From NCBI GenBank assembly GCA_026914155.1, contig JAPPGH010000013.1, positions 1 through 50,127 on the forward strand: a stretch of 50,127 nt of DNA. Direction: 5' to 3'. Position numbers and translations under genes: made by a program. Every line of letters starts with the position of its first letter. Within the stretch, counting starts at the first letter, position 1. Below are positions 16,574 through 23,579 of this stretch, in pieces. This DNA comes from Candidatus Palauibacter rhopaloidicola. Its GTDB lineage: Bacteria > Gemmatimonadota > Gemmatimonadetes > Palauibacterales > Palauibacteraceae. The notes beneath the pieces were generated by a model. It saw only the letters and a list, made by a program, of their open reading frames with translations. It had not been told where the DNA came from and searched no databases.

Positions 16574-16936
16574 ATGAAACGCCTCGCCGTGCCCATGACA
16601 CTTGCGATCGTTCTGTCGGGCTGTGGACCGATGATCATGACACGGCCGGCGAATGTTGACGCGGGTGGATTCGATTGCGTGAGTGCGACGCTGCAGCGCC
16701 TCGGATACATGATCACGGCCGGTGACCGCTCACTCGGGTTTGTAAGAGCCGAGCGCACGCACGGGCTGTTTCGGGAAACCAATGTCCTGGTCGTCAACTA
16801 CGTCGCCGCCGGCACAGTGGACGACGAATCGGAGGACACGATCCAGGTGAGGGTCTCCCGACCCGGCGGGAAGGGTCCGAGCAACAACGGTGTCTCCGAC
16901 GCCGAGCAATTGCTGGACCGGTGCGGGAAGCTCTGA
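16574..16936 (+). CDS. Small lipoprotein of unknown function
   Basis: 120 residues with lipobox VLSGC at residues 13-17. The mature part includes FDCVSATLQRLGYMITAGDR and SLGFVRAERTHGL, a short alpha-beta unit that recalls small periplasmic lipoproteins measuring about 100 residues. It has two further Cys (near residues 35 and 117) that could pair. GGAGG lies seven bases before the ATG. A damaged copy of its 3' part lies just downstream (17075-17127). No function is claimed. Confidence 0.7.
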   Translation: MKRLAVPMTLAIVLSGCGPMIMTRPANVDAGGFDCVSATLQRLGYMITAGDRSLGFVRAERTHGLFRETNVLVVNYVAAGTVDDESEDTIQVRVSRPGGKGPSNNGVSDAEQLLDRCGKL

Positions 16937-17142
16937 ACCACACGCTCAGACGCAAGACTCGGCTGGGGGCGCGCGGCGCTGACGGCGAGGGCCGGGATCG
17001 CGCGCGTGGCGGCTCGGGGGGGGGAGGGCAACGGTCCGGGTCGTTCGGGCGTCCGAGCATCGGCAGGGGACAATGCCGGTACGGTGGACGACGAATCGGA
17101 GGGTACGATCCAGGTGAGGGAGCTCTGACCACGGGGCGCCGC
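16937..17142. other. Mosaic spacer: collapsed remains of a tandem duplication
   Basis: The spacer is made of pieces of its two neighbours. 16944-16961 equals 17230-17247 (18 of 18). 16959-16989 equals 18631-18661 exactly for 31 bases and continues imperfectly to about 17011. 17021-17073 matches 18977-19046 with an internal deletion. 17075-17120 matches 16808-16853 (42 of 46 by eye), followed by a short copy of the lipoprotein gene's end. The first three pieces are in the order of the downstream gene and the last two in the order of the upstream gene. This is what a duplication of the two-gene unit followed by large deletions would leave. Confidence 0.75.
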
Positions 17143-19455
17143 ATGCGTGAAAGGGAGCGGCCGACTCCATCATTGGGGGTCACTGCCTTCGCCATCCTGC
17201 TGGCCGCGGTCCTGCCGGGAACGGCTTCCGCTCAGACGCAAGACTCGCTTCCCTCCAACACTCCGGCTTCTGATCCGGCGGCGGACGCCTACCTGGACGA
17301 GACCGCCCGTCGGCTCGTGCTCGGGTTGAAGGCCGCCCGGGACACCGCACGCCTGACCATCGACGCGTACACCGCGCTGATCCGCGAGCGGATCGGGGTC
17401 GAAATGCCCTCCCACGAACGCAATCGTCCCGGGGTGCATGGCGAACGCACGACCCGCGTGCGCTGGTCGCGCGACGAGCCTGCCGTTGCGCACGTGATTG
17501 CGGCACGGTTGCGGCAGCCAATCTTCGATCCCGACGATTCGGAGTTCTTCGATGGGCTGCGGGCGGAACAGTTCGCGGCCGACCCGCTGGGCGACCCGTT
17601 CAAGTTCGGCTTCACGGGCTTCTCCGGCCCGTCGCCGGAGGCCGAGACTGCCACTCACAGCCCGCTGGGGCCGGCTTCCGAGCGCTACTACCAGTTCCGT
17701 TCCGGGGACACGAGCACCGTGCGGCTGAGCGACGGGAGCACCGTGCGGGCGGTCGCCGTCACGGTGATTCCCCGCTACTCGAGCATCCGCCTCGTCTCCG
17801 CCGTCATGTGGATCGACGCGGAATCGCTCGGGCTCGCGCGTGTCGCCTACCGGCTGGCCAAGCCGGTCGACCGCGAGATGAACTGGCACCTCCGGGACGG
17901 TGGGCGCTGGAGTCCCGGACTGTCCATCGACATCGGTCCCCGTGACTCCGCCGACAACGCACGCGCGCCCGCACCCGATTCAACGCCGCAGCGGCCCGGC
18001 TTCCTCGACCGGCTGGTCAACGGGGCGTTCAACAGCGCTTGGCCCCGCATGCGGCTGGACATCTCGACGGTGGTTGTGGAGTACGAGTTCCGGGAGATGC
18101 GCCACTGGTTGCTCCGCAGCGTGACATGGCGGGGGGACCTGGGTGTAATGGAGGGCGTCACGGCCTCCGGCATCGAGCCTGTCTCGGCTCCACTAATGAT
18201 CGACTGGACGCTCGAAATCGAGGACATCCGCGAACGCAGCGCGGGAGCCACGCCGGGAACGCCCGCCACGGCAGCGGCGGCGCTTCAACTCTGGCGCCAG
18301 GAGGGGGACAGCATCAGCTCGGCGCTGGAGGAGGCGGAACCCGGCGAGATGGTCACCATCACGCCGGCCGACCGGGAGGCCCTGGTCGCGAGCGACCTGC
18401 TGCCCCCGACCGTGTGGGACGAGGATGGCGCGGTCGACGACGTCACGATCGGGCGGATCGCGTCGGAACTCGCGGCCATCGGCGTGGGCGACCGAGGGGA
18501 GCGCGCCGAGGGAGGGGGGCGCGCCGAAGCTCCGAGCCCCTGGCTCTTCGATCCCCCCGGCACGACGCTGCGGCTCCTTCGCTACAATCCCATAGAGGGG
18601 ATGTCGCTGGGGACCCGCCTGCAGCGCGACTTCGGCTGGGGGCGCGCGGCGCTGACGGCGAGAGTCGGGACCGAGGGCGTGGCGCCGGACGTCGACCTCA
18701 CCCTGCAGCGCACCCACCCCGGCCACACGCTGCTCGTGTCCTTCTACCGGTCGTTGCGGAGCGGCGCGCCGGGCCAGGGAGCGGGCACACCCGGGCCCTA
18801 CGTGACCGGGGACGCCCGGGGCTTCCACTGGTCGCACGGCGCGGCGCTTCGGTTCCTGCCTCGCGTCGGCGAGCGGAACTGGCTGTCCCTCCGCCTCTTC
18901 GCCGAGCAGGACGCCGAAATCGCGACCGACGTCCGGCGGAACCGGGTCGGGACGACCGTCTCGTGGCGGCCCTGGTGGGGAGGGCAACGGCCCGGATCGA
19001 TCGGCGTGGGCGGCCGCGTCGGCGTCCGAGCATCGGCGGGGGACAATCCGCACGTGCGCGCCATCGTCGAGGGGGCGCTGGTGATCCCCCTGTCATCCCG
19101 CCTTTCGCTGGGGATGCAGGCGGGCACGGCCCGGGTGTGGGGCGATCCGGCGCCGTACCATCTCTGGCACACCGGTACCAGCGGCCACTGGCTCCGGGGC
19201 CACTCACGGTCGGTCGGAGGCACGCAGCTCCACATGGCCAGAATCGACCTGCAGCAACGGATCGGCTTTCTCCGCCTCTCCGTGTTCGGCGACTGGGCCT
19301 CCGCCGGAGGCGACAACTTCTACGCCGTGGGCGCGGGCTACGTCTTTATGGACGGCCTCATCCGACTGGATGTGGCCCACGGCCTGGGCCCGGGCGGAGG
19401 GGGTGCGGCCGGCCCCACGCTGAAGCTGCACCTCCGCCTCGGCGCGATCTTCTAG
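17143..19455 (+). CDS. Outer-membrane beta-barrel protein, DUF5686-like, unknown function
   Basis: 770 residues from the ATG at 17143. An open frame continues upstream through the mosaic spacer but has no coding character. The signal peptide is GVTAFAILLAAVLPGTASAQ. The first half, from LVLGLKAARDTARLTIDAYT on, and the middle (RLVSAVMWIDAESLGLARVAY) resemble the beta-rich N-terminal part of DUF5686/carboxypeptidase-like barrel proteins. The C-terminal third alternates polar and hydrophobic residues and ends LKLHLRLGAIF, a terminal Phe as used by the BAM machinery. It probably sits in the outer membrane. There is only a weak ribosome site (GGGGCG). Substrate unknown. Confidence 0.72.
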   Translation: MRERERPTPSLGVTAFAILLAAVLPGTASAQTQDSLPSNTPASDPAADAYLDETARRLVLGLKAARDTARLTIDAYTALIRERIGVEMPSHERNRPGVHGERTTRVRWSRDEPAVAHVIAARLRQPIFDPDDSEFFDGLRAEQFAADPLGDPFKFGFTGFSGPSPEAETATHSPLGPASERYYQFRSGDTSTVRLSDGSTVRAVAVTVIPRYSSIRLVSAVMWIDAESLGLARVAYRLAKPVDREMNWHLRDGGRWSPGLSIDIGPRDSADNARAPAPDSTPQRPGFLDRLVNGAFNSAWPRMRLDISTVVVEYEFREMRHWLLRSVTWRGDLGVMEGVTASGIEPVSAPLMIDWTLEIEDIRERSAGATPGTPATAAAALQLWRQEGDSISSALEEAEPGEMVTITPADREALVASDLLPPTVWDEDGAVDDVTIGRIASELAAIGVGDRGERAEGGGRAEAPSPWLFDPPGTTLRLLRYNPIEGMSLGTRLQRDFGWGRAALTARVGTEGVAPDVDLTLQRTHPGHTLLVSFYRSLRSGAPGQGAGTPGPYVTGDARGFHWSHGAALRFLPRVGERNWLSLRLFAEQDAEIATDVRRNRVGTTVSWRPWWGGQRPGSIGVGGRVGVRASAGDNPHVRAIVEGALVIPLSSRLSLGMQAGTARVWGDPAPYHLWHTGTSGHWLRGHSRSVGGTQLHMARIDLQQRIGFLRLSVFGDWASAGGDNFYAVGAGYVFMDGLIRLDVAHGLGPGGGGAAGPTLKLHLRLGAIF

Positions 19456-19471
19456 CTAGCGACCTGGATCT

Positions 19472-19744
19472 TCAGTAGTGGTGGCGAGCGGTCAGGAAGC
19501 GGACTTGGTCATCCATAACTCGATAGGTCAGGCGGTGTTCGCGGTCGATGCGGCGCGACCAGCGTCCGCCGAGTTCGCCTCGGAGAGGTTCGGGCTTACC
19601 CACACCGTCGAATGGGTCCCTGAGAGTGGCCCGGATCAGCTTGTACGCCTGAGCGGCCCGCTTGGGGTTCTTGCGGGTCCAATACTCAAGATCCTTCAAA
19701 CAACGCATCGTGAAAACCGCGTTGCGCTGCTGCGAGTTTTTCAT
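19472..19744 (-). CDS. yoeB: Txe/YoeB family mRNA interferase toxin
   Basis: 90 residues, RelE fold. LEYWTRKNPKRAAQAYKLI is the N-terminal helix pair, followed by DPFDGVGKPEPLRGELGGRW and SRRIDREHRLTYRV, and it ends TARHHY. The family's catalytic Glu (RGEL or DREH), Arg and C-terminal His-Tyr are all in place. It overlaps the antitoxin gene by four bases (ATGA). It cleaves mRNA in the ribosomal A site by analogy with YoeB. Confidence 0.94.
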   Translation of the reverse strand: MKNSQQRNAVFTMRCLKDLEYWTRKNPKRAAQAYKLIRATLRDPFDGVGKPEPLRGELGGRWSRRIDREHRLTYRVMDDQVRFLTARHHY

Positions 19745-20025
19745 CCCTCTTCAAGGCCCAGCCGTTTGGCCAGTTCGTCAACGTCAATCATTTCTACCTG
19801 CCCGCTCTCGTCCTGGGCGATGGCCTCCCTGAGTTTCTCGGCATTCTTCGGCGAGCGGAGCAGGTATGCCGTCTCGATCCAGGAGCTCAGGTCTTCGGCC
19901 GCGACCAACGCGACCGGTTCCTTTCCGCGCCGCCGGATCAGCACTGGCTCATGCGTGTCGGTCACTTGGTCCATCAGGGCGGCGAGGTTCTTGCGGGCAC
20001 CGGTGTAGGTCGTCTCGTGGATCAT
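19741..20025 (-). CDS. yefM: Phd/YefM family antitoxin
   Basis: 94 residues from the ATG at 20025 (MIHETTYTGARKNLAALMDQ), with AGGAGG six bases upstream. The open frame extends much further upstream but without family similarity. The family core EPVLIRRRGKEPVALVAAED is followed by LSSWIETAYLLRSPKNAEKL and an acidic toxin-binding tail. It represses the operon together with YoeB and neutralises the toxin. Confidence 0.95.
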   Translation of the reverse strand: MIHETTYTGARKNLAALMDQVTDTHEPVLIRRRGKEPVALVAAEDLSSWIETAYLLRSPKNAEKLREAIAQDESGQVEMIDVDELAKRLGLEEG

Positions 20026-20057
20026 CCCCGACCTCCTCTTCCTGTTGCGAAACACTG

Positions 20058-20074
20058 GTACAGATTTCCTGTAC
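20058..20074 (-). promoter_or_regulatory. yefM-yoeB operator palindrome
   Basis: GTACAG-ATTTC-CTGTAC is a perfect 6-5-6 inverted repeat 33 bases upstream of the yefM ATG. Each arm holds a GTAC core. The E. coli YefM operator is built on TGTACA palindromes, so the sequence agrees with what is known of the family. It is the clearest operator in the window. Confidence 0.6.
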
Positions 20075-20199
20075 GGTAATGTTCTGGCCTGGATCCATCC
20101 AGTTACCCCTCCCGCGCAGCCGGTTCGCGAACGATCTTGCAAGACCAAGATGCCCGCGCGGCGCAACGGGGTATCAACACTCAAACGCCCGGAGGGTCC

Positions 20200-22242
20200 A
20201 TGCCGGCGAGGCGACGAAGAGGTGATCCAGAGCAAGCCCGTCACTTCCGTGCGGCAGGCACGGTCTTCGCCGGAATCGCGACGGCCTTCGCGTTCGTGGC
20301 CTGCACCGGCGACGGTGCGGACTCCGACCGGTTGCCGCCGCCGAGTGATGAGTGGACGTATTACGGCGGGCAGAACTCCTTCAATCGGTATTCTCCGCTC
20401 ACGCAGATCGACCGTGAGAACGTGGACGCGGTGCAGGTGCTGTGGCGGCGGCCGGCCGTCGACGGCGCGCTGACGGCCGAGTATCCGGAGCTCGACTTCA
20501 ACAACTACCTGCGCGGGACGCCCGTCCTCGTCGGCGGCACGCTGTACGCACCCAACGCCGTCGGGCTCGTGGAGGCCTTCGATCCGGGCACGGGGGAGAC
20601 GCGCTGGATCCAGCGGCCGGAGTCGGAGGAGGACGTGCGCGGGCGGAGCTTCCGGGGCGTCGCCTACTGGCGCGGCTCAGGTACGGAAAGCGGGGACGGC
20701 GGTGCCGATGGCGGTGCAAGTGGTGGCGCCGGGGACTCCGCCGGGCGGATCATCTCGGTGCGCGGTCCCTCGATGCACGCGCTCGATGCCACCACCGGTG
20801 AGCCCGTTGCGTCGTTCGGTGACGGCGGGCGGGTGGACCTGCAGCTCCCGGCCGGGGGACGGTACGGCTGGAGTTCGGGGCCGATCGTGGTCGGTGACGT
20901 CATCGTCCTCGCGGGAACCGTGGACGGGGCCGGGGACGGAGGCACGGAGTGGCGGGGGAGCGTCCGGGAGGACATCCGCGGCTTCGACGCGCGCACCGGC
21001 TGGCTCCTGTGGACGTTCCACGTGATCCCGGAGGAGGGGGAGTTCGGGGCGGACACCTGGGGTGGCGGGTCGCTCGCCGAATCCGGCGACCTCGGCTCGT
21101 GGTGCTGCCTGAGCGCGGACGACGAACTCGGCTACGTCTACGTGCCGCTCTCGGCGCCGACCTCCGCCTACTACGGGGGACACCGGCCCGGCGACAACCT
21201 GTTCTCGAACAGCCTCGTGGCGCTCGACGCGCAGACGGGCGAGCGGGTGTGGCACTTCCAGATGGTGCACCACGACATCTGGGAATACGACACCGTGGGC
21301 CCGCCCGTGCTGGGTCGGATCACCGTGGACGGGCGCCCGATCGACGCGGTCATGCAGGCGAGCAAGACGGCCTTCCTCTACACCTTCGACCGGCGGACGG
21401 GAGAGCCCGTATGGCCGATCGACGAGGTGGAGGTGCCGCAGTCGACCGTGCCGGGCGAAGCGACGTCGCCGACGCAGCCGATTCCGAGCCGGCCACCCGC
21501 CTTCGACCGCCAGGGGGTGACGCCGGAAGACGTGATCGACTTCACGCCCGAGATCCGTGAGCGGGCGCTCGCGCTGGCGGACTCGCTCGTCATGGGGCCG
21601 CTGTTCACGCCGCCCATGGAGCGGGGGACGGCGGCGGGGAAGATCGGGACGTACGTCATCCCGGGCGCGTGGGGGGCGGGGAACTGGAACACCGGCGCGT
21701 TCGACCCCGAGACGGGCGTCTACTACGCGGTGTCGCACACGCTCCCGAACGTCTGGAGCCTGTCGGAGAACTCCGAACCGGGCGAGATGGAGTTCGGCAC
21801 GCAGGGCGGGTGGCCGCGGGCCGAGATCGAGGGCCTGCCGCTCGTGAAGCCGCCGTGGGGGCGGATCACGGCGATCGACATGAACCGGGGCGAGCACCTG
21901 TGGATGGCGGCCAACGGCGACGGTCCCAACGACCATCCGCTCCTCGAGGGCCTGGACCTTCCCCCGCTGGGGAACGCGAACCGGCCGGCGCCGCTCGTCA
22001 CAGGGTCGCTGCTCTTCATCGGGGAGGGAAGCGACGCGGTCATCGGGACGCCGGACACGCACTGGGGGACGACCTTCCGGGCCTACGACAAGGCGACGGG
22101 ACAGGTCGTGTGGGAGACGGAACTCCCATCGGGGACGACGGGCGGTCCCATGACGTACCTGCACGAGGGGAAGCAGTACATCGTGGTCGCGGTCGGGGGG
22201 AGCGACCATCCGGCCGAGTACGTGGCGCTGGGCCTGCCGTGA
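20200..22242 (+). CDS. PQQ-dependent dehydrogenase-type beta-propeller lipoprotein
   Basis: 680 residues from the ATG at 20200, with GGAGGG five bases before it. The lipobox ATAFAFVAC is near residue 37. The sequence has the eight-bladed quinoprotein propeller layout: WTYYGGQNSFNRYSPLTQI, then W-motif repeats such as VEAFDPGTGETRWIQ, ALDAQTGERVWHFQMVHHDI and RAYDKATGQVVWE, and near the end TTGGPMTYLHEGKQYIVVAVGG. This is typical of membrane-anchored PQQ-dependent glucose/alcohol dehydrogenase relatives. A vicinal Cys pair (GSWCCLS, near residue 304) is notable, although it is not at the position of the methanol dehydrogenase pair. It should oxidise an alcohol or sugar in the periplasm. No cytochrome c partner or pqq biosynthesis gene is nearby. 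Confidence 0.88.
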   Translation: MPARRRRGDPEQARHFRAAGTVFAGIATAFAFVACTGDGADSDRLPPPSDEWTYYGGQNSFNRYSPLTQIDRENVDAVQVLWRRPAVDGALTAEYPELDFNNYLRGTPVLVGGTLYAPNAVGLVEAFDPGTGETRWIQRPESEEDVRGRSFRGVAYWRGSGTESGDGGADGGASGGAGDSAGRIISVRGPSMHALDATTGEPVASFGDGGRVDLQLPAGGRYGWSSGPIVVGDVIVLAGTVDGAGDGGTEWRGSVREDIRGFDARTGWLLWTFHVIPEEGEFGADTWGGGSLAESGDLGSWCCLSADDELGYVYVPLSAPTSAYYGGHRPGDNLFSNSLVALDAQTGERVWHFQMVHHDIWEYDTVGPPVLGRITVDGRPIDAVMQASKTAFLYTFDRRTGEPVWPIDEVEVPQSTVPGEATSPTQPIPSRPPAFDRQGVTPEDVIDFTPEIRERALALADSLVMGPLFTPPMERGTAAGKIGTYVIPGAWGAGNWNTGAFDPETGVYYAVSHTLPNVWSLSENSEPGEMEFGTQGGWPRAEIEGLPLVKPPWGRITAIDMNRGEHLWMAANGDGPNDHPLLEGLDLPPLGNANRPAPLVTGSLLFIGEGSDAVIGTPDTHWGTTFRAYDKATGQVVWETELPSGTTGGPMTYLHEGKQYIVVAVGGSDHPAEYVALGLP

Positions 22243-22252
22243 GCCGCGCCGG

Positions 22253-23557
22253 GTGAGCAGCCTCTGGTCGCGAGCCGCGGGAATGGCCGCGCAGACGCCG
22301 GAGTCGCGCAACCGGTACGTGGACTTCCTGCGCGCCGCTTCGATCGGCGCCGTCGTGGTCGGCCACTGGATCCAGGCGGCGCCGTACACGGGCGGCGGGG
22401 ACATCGCGCTCTCGAGCGCGCTCGAACACCAGTCGTGGACGCGCTGGCTCACGTGGGTCTTTCAGGTCATGCCGATCTTCTTCCTCGTCGGCGGCTACTC
22501 GAACGGCGTCTCGTGGCGGTCCGCCAGCGACCGGGGGAAGAGCTACGCCGAGTGGCTGGAGACGCGGCTCCGGCGCCTGCTCGGCCCGGTCCTGGCGCTG
22601 CTCGCGGTATGGGTGGCGCTCGGCGTCGGCATGGGACTGGGAGGCGTCGACGCGACCCTCGTAGGCGACCTGTCGCAGATGGCGCTGATCCCGATCTGGT
22701 TCCTCGCCGTCTACGTCCTGGTCGTGCTCATCGTGCCGCTGACGTACGCGGCCTGGCGGCGGTACGGGTTGTGGTCGTTCTGGGTGCTGGTCGCCGGCGC
22801 GATCGTGGATGATGTCCTCTTCCTCGCCGCCGATCTGACCGTCGTGGGCTGGGCCAACTACGCCTTCATCTGGGTCGCCGTCCACCAGTTGGGGTACGCG
22901 TGGCGCGACGGGTACGCGGCGGGCCTGCGTAGGGGCGCGGCGTGGGCCGCCCTGGGTGCGGCGGCGCTCGTCGGGATGGTGACGCTCGGGCCATACCCGG
23001 TCAGCATGGTGAGCGTCCCCGGCGACGAGATCAGCAACTCGCTGCCGCCCAAGCTGCCGATGCTGGCGCTGGCGCTCGTGCACACGGGGCTGCTGCTGTC
23101 GATCGAGGGCCCCATGCGGCGCTGGCTCGGGCGCGCGGTGCCGTGGACCGCGACGGTGCTCGTGAACGGGATGATCATGACGATCTTCCTCTGGCACCTG
23201 ACGGCGGCGACGCTGGTCATCGGCGCGGCGCTCCTCCTAGGCGGCGCGGGCCTCGGCGTCGACCCCGCCTCCGGCGCGTGGTGGGCCGTCCGGCCGCTGT
23301 GGTTCGCCGTCTACGCGGTGGCGCTGGTTCCCTGCGTGCTTGCGTTCGGGCGGCTTGAGCGCGGCGGCCGCGCGGAGCGGACGCGCCCGGGTTGGCTGCT
23401 CGCGGCCGGCGGCACGGTAGCCTGCGCCGGGCTGGCGCTACTCGCCCTGGGCGGCATCGCGGCCGACGGCGCCGGCCCGCTCGGCCTGAGGGTGTGGGTG
23501 CTGGCGCTGCCCTTCGTCGGCGCCGCGCTGGCCGGCGTGAACCCGCTGGCGCGGTAG
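22253..23557 (+). CDS. Acyltransferase family integral membrane protein
   Basis: 434 residues with about ten TM helices. The N-terminal RYVDFLRAASIGAVVVGHWI has the family's R-x-x-D-x-x-R and catalytic His (GHW) as in acyltransferase-3 proteins. FQVMPIFFLVGGYSNGVSW, with NPKFF-like spacing, and WLETRLRRLLGP also fit. It transfers acyl groups to an unknown extracytoplasmic acceptor. The GTG start is ten bases after the PQQ gene stop, so the two are probably co-transcribed. An ATG ten codons in is an alternative start. Confidence 0.86.
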   Translation: MSSLWSRAAGMAAQTPESRNRYVDFLRAASIGAVVVGHWIQAAPYTGGGDIALSSALEHQSWTRWLTWVFQVMPIFFLVGGYSNGVSWRSASDRGKSYAEWLETRLRRLLGPVLALLAVWVALGVGMGLGGVDATLVGDLSQMALIPIWFLAVYVLVVLIVPLTYAAWRRYGLWSFWVLVAGAIVDDVLFLAADLTVVGWANYAFIWVAVHQLGYAWRDGYAAGLRRGAAWAALGAAALVGMVTLGPYPVSMVSVPGDEISNSLPPKLPMLALALVHTGLLLSIEGPMRRWLGRAVPWTATVLVNGMIMTIFLWHLTAATLVIGAALLLGGAGLGVDPASGAWWAVRPLWFAVYAVALVPCVLAFGRLERGGRAERTRPGWLLAAGGTVACAGLALLALGGIAADGAGPLGLRVWVLALPFVGAALAGVNPLAR

Positions 23558-23579
23558 ACGGCTTCCACTGGAGGTGAAG

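Noticed and set aside
16921..17142. Upstream extension of the barrel gene through the mosaic spacer
   Set aside because: The extension is built from out-of-frame pieces of neighbouring genes, is Arg/Gly-rich, and would place the signal peptide 80 residues inside the protein.
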